In this document: piece by piece, positions 1-12,908 of the stretch | Layout: each line of letters begins with the position of its first letter | Position numbering within the stretch: the first letter of the stretch is position 1 | Assembly (NCBI GenBank): GCA_012295275.1 | Contig: CM022665.1 | Span: 17,216,476 to 17,280,475 of the forward strand | Source: Chrysomallon squamiferum | Lineage: Eukaryota; Mollusca; Gastropoda; Neomphalida; Peltospiridae | DNA length: 64,000 nucleotides | Reading direction: 5' to 3' | Program-made: the position numbers and the translations under genes | Notes under the pieces: model-generated | Told to the model about the DNA's origin: nothing | Seen by the model: the letters and a program-made list of their open reading frames with translations, nothing else | Databases searched by the model: none

Positions 1-516
1 TTATTTTACGATAAACATTAAAATGGCTTCCAAAATAGTTTTACAAGCTACCATTGAGACATATGTAGGTTACAAGGCGAATTTACAGACTTAATCAAAT
101 CGATCATTTTGTTGACCTTAATGTAATAATCAGCCACTCTTAGCCCAACAAGTCAAATAAACTGTACAGAGTGGTTTAACAACTGTTAAGAAATATGTGC
201 GTGTTTTTGCCGAAGCTGTGAATATTTATTATGTCTGTACATCGTTGTGTCTGACATAAAATATAATTGTGTTTCAGTATTAAGCAACCGGTGGCGCCAC
301 ACTTCGTTTATTGCAGTTTACCATTCCGATTTGGTATACAGCTAAATGTCTATGTAATATTAACTTAAAACACATCCATATCATCTTCATATTAAGTCTG
401 TATTTACACTGGTTTATAGTTGGATCATACTCAAGAAGCATTATAAACGTTTGTACTTTGTGTGTATGTCTGTGTCTGTGTGTGTACATGAGAGTGTGTG
501 TTTCTGTATGCATGCA

Positions 517-519
<3 letters not shown>

Positions 520-571
<52 letters not shown>
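520..571 (+). repeat. (GT)n microsatellite
   Basis: Pure TG tract of about 50 bp in a larger TG/TATG-rich region (450-720). Confidence 0.9.
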
Positions 572-572
<1 letters not shown>

Positions 573-2609
573 CATGTATGTATATATGTTTGTGTGTTTA
601 TATATATGTGAGTGCGAATGTGCTTACGAGCACGAATGTATGTATGTATGAATCTAGGAAGGTATGTAAGCATGCTTGCATGTATGAGGAAATGTAGATA
701 GGCAGGTAAGTATGTTTACATATATTCTGAATGTAGGAAGGTATTATGTAAATTAACATGGGTACAAATGTACGGACAGACGATCTAATGTTCCAAACTG
801 CTAATGTGAGGATGACTATATTGTTATAGCTGCACTGAGTAGCACTTTAAAACACCGCAGACGACACCACGAGTATCCGACACGTGATTATTGTAATTAC
901 TGAGTCTAATAGCGGTCTTGTGATTTCCTGTTTAAAGGAATGTTCAATATAAAATAACACTTACTGCTATTTGACCAGGAACTCGAGAAGAGGCAAATGA
1001 GATTTTCTATGTCTTTTTTTTTTTGTTGTTGTTTTTTCTTTTTTGGGGATGAGGGGAGGGGGGGCTGTTGTTGTGGTTTCATTCTCAGTCTTTTTTTATT
1101 TTTTACTTATTATTTTTTTTTTTATTGGCTTTTTTAAAAGGACACGATTCTGGCACCTTTAGATAATGTTAATATTAAAATAATATGAGATATAACATCC
1201 AAAAAGAAGAAGAAGAAGAAGAACACTCTGAATAACACAGATATGAATCTGTCAACATACATTTTACAAGTGGCACTGGAAGTTATTGCTAAGTAATTCT
1301 TCAGTCCAAAAAGAAATAAGAAAAAAAAAATCCTATGCCATTTGTTTATCTGTCCGTTTGTCTGTGTCGTGTTTGTTTTTGTTGCCTTGTTGTTATTGTT
1401 GTTGTTTTGCTGTTGGTAGTGGTGGTGGTTTTATTGTTGTCACTGTTAGTGTTTTGTTGTTTCCTTTTCTCCGTTTTCGATTTATTATCCTTATTTTTTT
1501 TTGGGGGGGGGATATGCTCCTTAGAATGTTTTACTTTTATTTTATTTTATCGTTATTATTATTTTAAATATCTGTTCATTTCCGCATGTGTATCAAAGAC
1601 TCATAATCTGACAGTTAAAACATCCATAAATTTATCCCCAACGTAATGTTGACAACTCTGTTTCACCACCGTAATTGTCCTTCAAACTTTAGACCAGCTA
1701 GACAACATCTGTGAAACAAGGTTTCGTGAAAAATCGAAGACTCTACTTGAAGAATGCGAAATTAAATCTTTCCTGATTGTCCACTTGTGTTAGAATCACA
1801 CGGAAAATCAGCGCCACGGAGGATTAGGAGTTCGTTATTGCAGAACAACAAAATGATGCAAAATCCGCGAAAGCTTTGTATAAGCATCAGACGTTTTACA
1901 TCTTCAACATCGACGTAAACTACTAAGAACTAAATTCATCAGAAAACTCAAATGAAAACTAAAAACACAAAATTTTAATTAAAAATCCTTTGTATCATAA
2001 AAAAAAAAAATTAATAATAAAAAAAATTAAATAATGTTTCTCTGATGACAATAAAAACGCCTAATTTTATGAATAATAAAGAGAAGCAGTAAATATATTA
2101 TATTAAGTTTATGAAGCAAGCAGAAAATGTACAGAAATTAAAGTAAACGTATCAGAGAATGAGAATTAAATTAAATAAACAGCATAAGTCGAGCTAAAAA
2201 GGTTAACATGACTTTGCTATTACTGTATGAACATGCTTTATGATGGCCATGTTTTCACAGAACATCGGGATACTATTATCTAAACTACTTGCATTGTGTT
2301 ACACATAATTATCCCAATGAACTAGTGAAATGTAACCATCCTTGGCTATATATTTGTTTGTATTTATGCATACTATTCTCCCTCCATGTTCCTTATGTTT
2401 TTTTTATAACATAATATATTTTTATATGTTTCTATTATTATATATGTTGCTATATGGCATTTCATGAAAAACATTTTCCTCTGTGTCTGTCCCCGCCGCG
2501 TGGCATTGGCAATGGCCTGAATATAAGGTGACTGAAAAAAAAGTCACAAAATGTCTGGGTTTGTAGAGTACTGAATGTGGCATCATAGTATGCATGGGGT
2601 AATTCTTAA

Positions 2610-2715
2610 GCTTATTGATTAGGTTAGATTAAAGAAAGGGGCTTCATACTGGGTCTAGCCTGGGTTTAGCTTACTGATTAGGATAGATTTAAACTAAGGG
2701 CTTCCTACTGTAAAT
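2610..2715 (+). repeat. About 60-bp direct duplication
   Basis: CTTATTGATTAGGTTAGATT...GGGCTTCATACTG is followed by CTTACTGATTAGGATAGATT...GGGCTTCCTACTG. Confidence 0.55.
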
Positions 2716-2782
2716 GATTTATAAAATGTCCCAGGTTAAAATGTGTTTCACTATATATTCTCCAGCTTGCTCTAGTATCAGA

Positions 2783-2890
2783 TGTGACGGACACACCCGC
2801 TGACCTGTCTGAAAGCGTGCATGTCGTAGACGTGCTTCCCAACAGCTTCCTCTGATTAGCACGTAAATTTTTTTTCATTCATTCATTCAT
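2783..2890 (+). mobile_element. Short SINE-like insertion with 12-bp target duplications
   Basis: A 108-bp insert ending in (ATTC)n is flanked by perfect 12-bp direct repeats TCTAGTATCAGA at 2771-2782 and 2891-2902, which indicates target-primed insertion. Inside is a 35-bp hairpin-like module (2830-2864) whose arms are ACGTGCT and AGCACGT; a second copy of the module lies at 3337-3371. Confidence 0.65.
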
Positions 2891-3336
2891 TCTAGTATCA
2901 GAAGTATGTTTAATATGGAAGTTATTCGTAGAAATAAGGGTGGTAACAAAATCTGTTATGAAGGGTTCATGTATATCAAAACATGCAATTCGCAAAACAA
3001 AATTGTGGTGGAAATGCGACAAAAAATCTAGTTGTAATTGTCGATGTTCAATGATAACAGACTTACAGTGAGAGGCTTGAGGACCGCAATTTGCGATTGT
3101 GGCAGAATTTCTTCGTGGTATTGGGTGGAACATCCGCCTAAACCACCAACATTAAAATCAAAGAACATGTATTTATATCTTATATATTTCTTAATTTTAA
3201 AAAACAGTTGTGACACTTTTCCTGTGACTATTTTTCTGTGACTTTTTTTCCTATAATCGAATATAAATAAAGCTATTTTATGTTAAAAAGATAGTTGTCG
3301 TTTTATTTTTTAATTTATTTTTTATTATTATTATTA

Positions 3337-3371
3337 ACGTGCTTCACAACAGTTCGCTCTAATTAGCACGT
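3337..3371 (+). repeat. Second copy of the ACGTGCT...AGCACGT 35-bp module
   Basis: The copy has the same length as the one at 2830-2864 and differs at a few positions, with arms ACGTGCT/AGCACGT conserved. Here it is followed by a TCTG microsatellite, not an ATTC tail. Confidence 0.6.
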
Positions 3372-5078
3372 CAAAAATGTTTCTGTCTGTCTGTCTGTTG
3401 TTGGTTTTTTTTTTTTTTTTTTTTTGTTCTTTAAAAACAAAATGATATAACATTTTATTCCTTTTACTGTGCTCTGTGTATTAATGTTCTGTTCTAATCT
3501 ATTAGAAAAAAAAAAAATTCATTTCGAGTAGACCACGGCCTAAGTATAAGTGTAAATTAATTTGCAGAGTAACCCTGTCTTGGGCAGATAATCCAGTAAT
3601 CCGATTTGGGTGCCGTAACAAACTTGCATGAACTTTTCGATGGATATAATAACGTTTCAAACGATGATTAATGGATTTATAGATAGATAGATTTCTATTA
3701 TTATTATTGTTATTATTATCTTTTTTTGTTTTTATTATTATTATTATTATCTTTTTTGTTTTTATTATTATTATTATTATCTTTTTTTGTTTTTTATTAT
3801 TATTCTTTTTACAAAAGTCGAGAGATCATTTTTAACAGTTGATTGCCTATAACACCGGTCAGAGATAGAAATTAAGCAAATTAAAGAATTGTGTACGATT
3901 AAAACGGTAAAGTGAGAAATTTTGCTGTTAGCTTTATCGAGAAAACTGCAAATGTAAAGATAATTTAGTGGATGTGGCAATTTCTAGCAAGATCCATCAG
4001 TGACTTGTTCATATTGGCCGGAAGTTCTTTCTAAAATAGGACGATATTTTAAGTTAACTCTCCATTAGCCAAACGCATCTGTTACTAAACTGTATTACAT
4101 ACCACGGCCATCAAGATTTGATCCTGTTATATATCAGTCTTACTTTGGACGTTTTTTCCATTTCATTATCAAGATTTGAACATGATATATATGGTATTTC
4201 AAATATACAGCCTGTTTCAAACCAGTTGTCTGAGAAGGTCAGAAGTTATTTTCACAATAAACATGCCTGAACAGTTAATGACATCAACTTCAGTATTATA
4301 CGTATATAGTAGAAAATAGACGTCTTACTACTCTGAACGACAATTATCCACCCACTAACACTAGATACATCAAACCTAGCAATAAATGATCGTGGATTGT
4401 TCCAGCTTTCAGACTTGATATAGATTTAATATAATTCATTTACTGTCACTTAAACATTCCAGATCTGACGCAATTTTATACCGTATTTTACTTAATAAAT
4501 CCATTATTTCAGACACGATGTGTCCTACTTGAATTATTACAGGTCTTCACCCTACGACAAACGTTTGAAAACTTCATCATAAATTGTCAGCGTATAATGT
4601 TACTTGACAATATTAATAGATAAAAAGGCAAATGATCATAGATCTCAGTTAACGTTGTTCAGTCTAGGAAACACTGTATTACTGGACTCTGGAACTCTTC
4701 CACAGCGTTACTGCCGTGTTTCTTAATACTAATTATGTGAGAGGCGGACCTTGGCGTGTGCTCAGTGAAATCTGAATCTGCAATAATTCGAGGATCTGTT
4801 TAAGGGAATCTGAATCAGTAGTCTTTATTTTTTGTTCTGTCTCGTATCTTTTTTATTCACTATATTTTTATTTTTATTTTTTATTACATTTTTATTTATT
4901 TATTTTATATATTTATATTATTTTTTTTTTTGGGGGGGGCGCTTTGGGTGGTTAAATTATTTATTAATTTATATTTAATTTTAATTTTATACATCTTTTT
5001 TGTCGTTGTTGGTGTTTGTTTTTGTTTCTCCTTTCTATTGTTGATGTCGGTATTTTTAAAATGTTAGCTATTTCTGTT

Positions 5079-5189
<111 letters not shown>

Positions 5190-6729
5190 ATTATTATTAT
5201 TATTAGTAGTAATGTCCTTAACCATTTTATCCACATGTATGACTTAGGGAAAATAGTAATGGTAGATTTAATAATAATATAATTATTTGTTGAGTTAAAG
5301 TAAAGCATTTCGTTTTCTCGTTAGATGCCATGAACTGGTTTTAAACACAGTTAACCACATGGAACTTCATGTAGCATCGTACACTGACAATTATGGCCAC
5401 ATGGCTTTTTATAGCTGTTAACAGGAGATACTCCAATTACCTAGCGCTACGAAATTACTTAAAATGTGTATCATAATAATATTTTGAAAGCTTTATCGAA
5501 CATTTTTATAGCGTAATCCAAGCATGATTAAATGATGACCCAATTCTTTGCTGATCACATTTATTTCATTGTGAAGCAGGCTGTTCGCAGTCTAGCTTTT
5601 GTGACGATTTGTTTTTAAGGAAAAAAAATTTAATATCGATACGGTTAATAAAATTAGTGACTATATTTGGAAAATAACTGAGATAATTTCGCTAATATAT
5701 TTCTGATCTGTTCTAGAGTAAATCCTTTTTAGTTCATTGAAAAACTAATCATTTTATTCGTATGAACGAAGTGAATGTCATTAATTATAATAATAATAAT
5801 AATTAAAAAAAAAAATGTATCGACAGTTTTCACTTCAAGAATTTAAAACATAGACATGGATGGAACCTTGACGATTTTATGGACATCATTTTATTGTTAT
5901 TTAAACTCTTAAGTTACTGGAGTGTCGTATAACTTTTATTATAAACACAACTTTCTCGTTCACATTTTGTTGTACTTTTAAAGCAGAAACAAAAAATCCA
6001 TTTTGAAATGGTTTTCCAAGCTATTTTGACATACATATCACGTGATCAGTGTAAAGGTAGTATGCGTTGAAAATTGTCGTGATAATGTTTAAATTACTTT
6101 TTAATGATTTTATTGCGTGATTTTCTCTCTGTTGCCTTCGTGCAAAAACGAAATTAAAATATATTTTCATGTCTGCCAATTTGAAACCTTAGCAATATAT
6201 CAAAGCATATTTTTTTCATTCCTATAGAAGACTTCTCTGTAATCTAAATAATTAAATATACACAATACAAAGTAACAAATATAACAAATAGCTGATTAAT
6301 GTTAAAATCCCCAAAACAAACAAAATTTTCATGTTCAAAATATTTTTTTTTTTACCTTTCTGTTTTATTTTTTAATTTATTAATATAATTTTTTGTTTTT
6401 GTTGTTGTTTTGTTTTGTTTATTACATGATCGGTTATTTGGCGGTAGTAATAAACAGAAAATACTATCCTTTCTTACTGATTTCCTACTTGTAGTTTATC
6501 GTGTGTCAAAATCCACAGTTCAGCTTCAGGTCAGAATGCCATAAATACAATTACAGTTGTATGACTAGTTGACAGGTGGCTGTGGTTATTGAACAAATAC
6601 ATTTATGTGTGCCTAATTAATCCGTGCTCATATTTACAGTTGATTTCTGCAGATGGTAACCCTTTTACATTGTACCGAGTGACTCATTACAATTTCAAAT
6701 GGTTAAAAAAAAAAATAAGAGTAAAGTAT

Positions 6730-6841
<112 letters not shown>

Positions 6842-7324
6842 ATCTGTTGTTTTGCTAACCTACGAACGGCCGATTGAATGTATAAATGACTGAATGAATG
6901 AACGAAAGGAATATTTATTTAGTAGGTCTACTCCCATTTGTCATACATCCTACTTGTTAGACAGCTTGCGATCACAAATGTTAACGTTTGACAGCGCCGA
7001 TAATTACCTACTGCTTGCCCATGACTCGTTAATGGGTCATTCCGATGCAATATGAATGTTCATTACATTTTTGTTCCTGTTTAATTTAATTAGTTTATTA
7101 TCCTGTTATTAAATGACTAAGTGTTATATCTAATATACGAATACCTGGTAACTGGAATCTTTCAGATGGGAGGACACTATTAATTTTTATGAAACTTTTA
7201 ATATTAATTGTTATTATGTGTGACACAGGCGCTGCCGAGGTAATAAAACATTTGATTTTTATATACATGTTCTTACGATAATTGATATAAATAAATGAAT
7301 AGTCACTTAACTAGATGTATAACT

Positions 7325-7639
7325 CAGTGATTCCCAACGTGGGGGGCAGTTCAATAATAATAAGGGGGGCAATATGAAAAACACAGTAACATCAACATTT
7401 TTTTATTTATTTTACCCTCTATGGGTAAAAATTATAAATTTATAGGGTAAAATTGTAATTACAACCTAGCTGAGCACAACAGCTTGTGCAGTCTAGTCAA
7501 GTGTTCACCCATTAATGTTATCGTGCACTTCTTCAAAACTGATATTGTTATATCATACTAAACAATTAACAGGTGGAGGACATGAAGAAATTTGTGATAA
7601 AAAAGTGGGGCATGGTACTAAAATGGTTGGGAACCACTG
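7325..7639. mobile_element. hAT-type MITE with perfect 8-bp target duplication
   Basis: The element begins CAGTGATTCCCAAC and ends GTTGGGAACCACTG, terminal inverted repeats typical of hAT transposons. It is flanked on both sides by GTATAACT (7317-7324 and 7640-7647), an exact 8-bp target-site duplication. At 315 bp, with no transposase frame, it is non-autonomous. The intact duplication suggests a fairly recent insertion. Confidence 0.9.
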
Positions 7640-8059
7640 GTATAACTGAAATCTAAAATTATAGAAATAGACTGAAATCTGAAATCTAAATTTATACCAA
7701 CAGACGTACAACCGAAATCTAAATTTATTATATTCAAATTTATATCTGAAAAAGAAGATGATAGTGATAAAGACTCTTATGACAACAACAATAATGATGA
7801 TGATGATAATGATGATGATGAACTGGTCATACATTCAATGAAGAACCTATTTGTATCCAAGGTTCATACACCTTCCTAACCAAAGATAAATACCCTAAAC
7901 TATTTGTTGGATGGAGTAATACTTAATAATAAGACGAATTGAAGATATAAAACGAAAATAACTTTTTAAAATTTTTTTTCCCCCATTAACTACGCGCGAT
8001 TTACGGGACGCTATAAAAATACATCTAAATTCATGGAAATCTCGAAATCAATTTAGCAG

Positions 8060-8206
8060 AGCGAAAAAGAAAGAGAAGGAAAAAAGACACGTCAATATAT
8101 TAAGAAAACTACCAAACGAAGCGACTCTTCGTTGCCGGTGTCTGTAAGCAATTTGCCTGACCCTGATTACTTGAACTATTTGGAGAATGAACAAGCGGGC
8201 GAATAA
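8060..8206 (+). CDS. Weak candidate 3'-terminal exon, unknown protein
   Basis: After a tandem acceptor (TAGCAG) a phase-0 frame of 48 codons reads a charged tail, beginning SEKEREGKKTRQYIKK and ending LENEQAGE before TAA. Composition is less AT-biased than its surroundings and the tail resembles a cytosolic C-terminus. An open frame of this length is not rare by chance and no homologue is recognised. A minus-strand frame of 71 codons overlaps it. Confidence 0.22.
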   Translation, partial: SEKEREGKKTRQYIKKTTKRSDSSLPVSVSNLPDPDYLNYLENEQAGE

Positions 8207-8310
8207 TTCGAGAAAAACAATTTGTTCTGTGTGCAGTGCCTTTATTGCGTCCTTTCTCGCCAATCAAAGCTTTTTATAGATGCTCAATGATTGCTTTAGC
8301 GTCACCACCG

Positions 8311-8415
8311 TTCGGTTTTTTCCGTTGTAATATCGCTGCCGATCGTTTTCTGTCTAACTAGAGTTCGGTGGGCTTTTTCTGTTTTAATATCGCAGCCGAT
8401 CGCTTTTGGTCGTTA
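8311..8415 (+). repeat. About 60-bp direct duplication
   Basis: GTTCGG, TTTTTCYGTT, TAATATCGC and GCCGATCG blocks occur twice in succession with about 60-bp spacing. Confidence 0.55.
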
Positions 8416-9460
8416 TAGGTGTTACAACGTTAATAGTCACTTCCAAGATCACATTACGGCTTTTTGATATAGATCAGTTCAGCATCGGTGACCTTCGTTA
8501 TTGATCGCTAATTATCGGAAAAGATCGTTATATGTTCGTTGGTTTAGATATAGTGTTACGTTGTTTCTCGAAACGAATTCGTAAACAGTCGCCTTCTGCA
8601 AGGACTTTTCATTAAAAACAGTAAACAAGCGTAAACTTCAGGAATAATATTGTCAAACACACAAACACTCACGTACGCAAATACTGACAGATTACGGTCA
8701 GAAGTACACATATGAGAGAATTAATCTGTTTCTCACTGTCTGAAATAATTAGATTTAAATGTTCAACGATTCAGTGTGTGCCTTCCACTGTATTTTTTCT
8801 TTGACAGCCAAGTTCTCTGTTTCACGTCTCTAGACTACATAACATGTATTTTTCTGTTTTTTAAATCAATTACTTTGCGACAAGAAGCAATTATATATAT
8901 CTTATCTTTATTGAGTCTGGTAAATTGGCGTCAGTGTAAAAAAGATTTCAACTTTTGTCATTTTCAGAAGCTTTGTGTGATTTTTGAGATAAATAACGCC
9001 TTAGGTGTAATAATTATTTTCTTATATTAATGTTGCAAACAACATTCGTTCTTTTTTTATTATTTTTTTTTATTTACCTATTTATTTATTTATTTATATT
9101 TTATTTATTTCTTATTATTATTTTTTGTGGGGTGTGTGTTTTAGTATTATTTATTTATTTATTTATTTCACTTTATTTTATTTGTTTAATTTACTATTGT
9201 GGGGAGGAGTTTTGTTTTATTTGAATTTTCTTTGATTGGTTTTGTGAAGGGAGTTTTAATGTTTTATCCGTGTGCATATTTTGAAAGATGTTTTCCTCAG
9301 TATAAAAACATCATCGTGAAGATACTGAACACAGTTTTTTGTTGATTTTTAAAATGATTCATTAGTAAGATTAACTGGAAGCATTTACCAGAGGATATGA
9401 ATGAATGTGTTTTTGAAAAGAAAACAATAAAATAAATAATGTCTTTTGTTTGTTTGTTTA

Positions 9461-9464
<4 letters not shown>

Positions 9465-9496
<32 letters not shown>
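9465..9496 (+). repeat. (TA)n microsatellite
   Basis: About 32 bp of TA. Confidence 0.85.
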
Positions 9497-9503
<7 letters not shown>

Positions 9504-9806
9504 TATTTATAACAGAATATATAGAAAAAAATCATAAATAAAATAGCAATATAAAATATTTTTTAAAAACCCACAACAACAAAAAAAACAACAACATACT
9601 AATTAAAATAATAAAATAAAATAAATATGTTTTGAGAAACGTAGCTTTGTCATGATTACCGCTGCTACAGAAATAACGAATACCACCAACTGGTGTTAGA
9701 TTTTCTTTAATAAGTTTTTCAATCAGCGCATAACACCAGGAAATGACGTTTATGAGAGAATGAAACCCATTGACAAAGACTCTACAGACGCTGGTATGAA
9801 ACTCTT

Positions 9807-10106
9807 ATGTCTGTGCAAAGCTCTTATGTCCGCAGGACCTGGTTTCCGTGTCATCTTCTTCTTTTCTTCAATCGTGAAGTGTTAGCTTTTCCCATTGTTG
9901 GGTTCCTCTACGAGGTTGTCAGTGCTTTCAAAAACACTGTCAACATAACAGTACTACATCCGCGAAACTGCACAAGAAGAGAATCACTTGCTGGCGGTTA
10001 CTGTCTTTGCACGTCAAAGCAGTCTAGTCACAATCTCGGTCTCGATCAAGAAAAGCGATGTTGCAGTGATGATGATGGTCGCCAGTGTGTCTCCAGTATC
10101 TTTTAG
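9807..10106 (+). other. Cysteine-containing open frame of uncertain status
   Basis: A 99-codon plus-strand frame in non-repetitive DNA has a short hydrophobic patch (FPIVGFLYEVV) followed by a cysteine-containing tail (NCTRRES, GYCLCTS, CCSDDDGRQC). There is no clear initiation context and no family signature. It may be an exon fragment or chance. Confidence 0.15.
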
Positions 10107-10401
10107 CTGTCAGTGGTAAAACAAGTTACATACAGATTTAACACGAGCAAGACAGGTTAAGACATGAAATAATTCGCCTGTATTTGAACGCCGTCATGAC
10201 TCTGTATATGTGCATGTGCATATGACTGTGCATGTTATATATTATTATTATTATTATTAAATGCATAAGGATAGATCTATTATGAAACTAATGAAATTTA
10301 AGCTTCAGGGCCCTTAATCGAGGCCCTTAAGAAGTGATGTTAGTTCACATTGCTTCAAAATTTTAATCAAAACCTAGATGTCGTGGATAAATTTTTAAAA
10401 G

Positions 10402-10518
10402 AAGTGTCTTGATCTGTCAAGGAACAAGCCGACTGAAGAAGATAACAGTGGTCAACCAGATCTCGTTGCTGCTAGTGATGGTCCCGAACAATGCAAGCTT
10501 CAGACCCCCAAAATGTAG
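10402..10518 (+). CDS. Weak candidate 3'-terminal exon, unknown protein
   Basis: A 38-codon frame, hydrophilic and acidic (contains NKPTEEDNSGQPDLVAASDG), ends at TAG just before a CA microsatellite. The upstream acceptor is poor. An alternative reading is that the GTAGGT overlapping the stop is a donor and the exon is internal. No family recognised. Confidence 0.2.
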   Translation, partial: KCLDLSRNKPTEEDNSGQPDLVAASDGPEQCKLQTPKM

Positions 10519-10525
10519 GTCTTCC

Positions 10526-10528
<3 letters not shown>

Positions 10529-10570
<42 letters not shown>
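10529..10570 (+). repeat. (CA)n microsatellite
   Basis: About 42 bp of CA. Confidence 0.9.
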
Positions 10571-10572
<2 letters not shown>

Positions 10573-11694
10573 AGATACACACATACACATACATATACAT
10601 ATGTACATATACCTTTAATATCTGTGTGCGTCTGTATATTAATGTCATTAATGACAGTGATTCATAATATTAATAAAAAAAACTTTAAAAAATTAATATA
10701 TACATAGAAAAATGAAAGAAAGAAAAGCAACAACAAAACGTTTATTCTGAAATCAAGATGGCACTGACCTATTTCCAGGTGACCTTGACCTTCCAATCGA
10801 TGTTGTGATCTCTCCTGTTAAAATCCTCTCAACAGCAACATGATGAACAATTAATTAAAACTGCTCTATAACGCTCTGTACTGTCACAGCTCACGTTATC
10901 ATTCGTTCTGGCACTGGGGTTTCAGACATTATCTCGTAGTCATATCTTTCCATTAAACAGTGTAACAATAACACACAGCAGTAGCTCAGATTTTTGCATT
11001 AAGCAAATTAATGTGAGAAAGTCTAAGTGCTCTGTTTTTCCAATCACTGAAATATAAACAGACAGAGCCACTACGAGAAACAGAAATTTAATTACGAAAT
11101 CTATGGAAATTTTACCTTTCTAGATAATGCTGTTTGTTTATTGTTTTGTTTTTTGTTTTTGTTTCGTTTGTGTAACTGATTGACTTTTTTTTTTTTTTTT
11201 TTTTTATTGTTGTTGTTGTTGTTCTTTTTTGTTTGTTTCTTGATGATTCGTTTGTTATTGCGAGGTAGTTTCTTTTTTTTTTTCCTTACCATTAGAGAGA
11301 CTAAAAACGAAGAACACGATTTTGATGTATCCTAGTTTCTCCATTTTGTTAGGTTCAATTGGTTTATTGTTATGATGGAAATGATAACTTCTTTTGAAAT
11401 GTGAGGACATTTATTACAATTTCAGATATTTCTTTCCACGTTCTGCTATTAAATCTTTATACAGTTTGGCGCACCAACATTTTATATAACCGCTTTTTAT
11501 TTTTTTATTTTTTTTATTACTATTATTAATCTTTATTTTTATGTTTAATTCCCCCCCTTCTTTTTCCTCTACCCCTTCGATTCACAGTAATTTTCTATTT
11601 TAAACCAAGGTTTTCAGTAATTCATTTTTGATCGAGACTGTTGTACTTAAAACATATCGTGGTTCATTTTTCTGATGTTTAGGCTTAATCGTAA

Positions 11695-12185
11695 AGTATA
11701 TGTTTAATATATCTACGTGAGTAATCATGCACGTGCCGATATGCGTGAGTAATCACGTGACTGAGTTGATGTTTGTGAGCAGTCATATGTAAATATAGTG
11801 TGAAGTCGAAGTTTATGTATAACTGTCCATATTTGTGAGAGGACTTATGTACACGAAAGTGTCGATGTGTGTGAAAGTATTTTATGTAATTATATAAATG
11901 TCGATAATTTATGTAATTATATAAATGTTGGCGTATCCGAAAGTAGTTCATGTAATTTTTAAAAAGTCGTTGAATGTGAATGTATTTTATGTAATTTTTA
12001 AAAATTCGTTGCATGTGAATTTATTTTATGTAACTCTATAAATGTTCATGTGTGAAAGTAATAAATGTCGATAATTTATGTATGAGAATCGAGATGTACA
12101 CGAAAGTATCGATGTGTATGAAATTTTATATAAGCACATAAACTGTCGATGTATGAAGAAATAGTGTATGTAAGTATCTAAAACA
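11695..12185 (+). repeat. Decayed 40-50-bp minisatellite
   Basis: Roughly ten diverged units with blocks TTTATGTAATTATATAAATG, TCGATGTGTGTGAAAGT and TACACGAAAGT. The minus-strand frame of 109 codons here (YIHIQRLFKNY-type repeats) is a product of the repeat. Confidence 0.6.
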
Positions 12186-12189
12186 CGCT

Positions 12190-12847
12190 GTACACCTAGA
12201 ATATGCTATCATTTCAAAACATTCCAGATTCTCACTTCAATTTACCTTCTAAGTCTAACACAGAACTATAATACCCTCACCCTTTCTAACCCAGCAAAGT
12301 TCAAACACCTCTTCATTAAATTTGTATTAGTGATGCAGCACTTTTTTCTAGCGATACTTTTCAGACATGGAAATAGATACATGATTGAAAATACTGTCAG
12401 TTTGGCTTTACTTTGTCATAAAAAAGAAATCTAGCTATTTAACTTTCTTCTTCCTCTTCCAGTTTTATTTTTACTGTTTTTTTTATTATTTAATTATTAT
12501 TATTTATTAATGATCTAGATCTCGGTCATAGTTCCTTATCACTGTTCAGGAGTACATAAGAAAAAATTGTGATCGGCAGAAAACTAATTTCAGTGTAAAG
12601 TAAATATATGTTTTGTTTGGTTGATTTATATATACTGTACATATATTGTTGTTTTATATATTTGTATGTTTTTGCTGGTTATTGTATTTCATTTTTATTT
12701 ACTTATTTTTATTTTATTTATTTCATTTCATTTTATTTCAATTTATTTTATATTATTTTATTTTATTTTATTTACTTTTTTAAAGTCTTTTCTGGAAATA
12801 TTTATTTATTTATTTATTGTTTTCATTGTTGATTAGTTTTATTGTTC

Positions 12848-12908
<61 letters not shown>

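Larger units (their letters stand above)
1..2770. other. Intergenic, no gene seen
   Basis: AT-rich DNA with a TG microsatellite (520-571), several T and G homopolymers (1010-1140, 1490-1510) and diffuse AT-rich sequence. I see no exon with credible splice sites. Confidence 0.5.

Noticed and set aside
3028-3216. VGGLGGCSTQYHEEILPQ frame with a GTAAGT-like donor
   Set aside because: Three overlapping frames exist here and no credible acceptor or homology is seen for any.
10781-10795. TGACCTTGACCTT as a nuclear-receptor (ERR/SF-1 type) element
   Set aside because: A single short match with no gene nearby. Similar words occur by chance and within dispersed repeats.
11685-12014. 109-codon minus-strand frame with repeated NYI/YIHI motifs
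   Set aside because: The repeated motif follows the decayed 40-50-bp minisatellite, so the frame is a by-product of the repeat.
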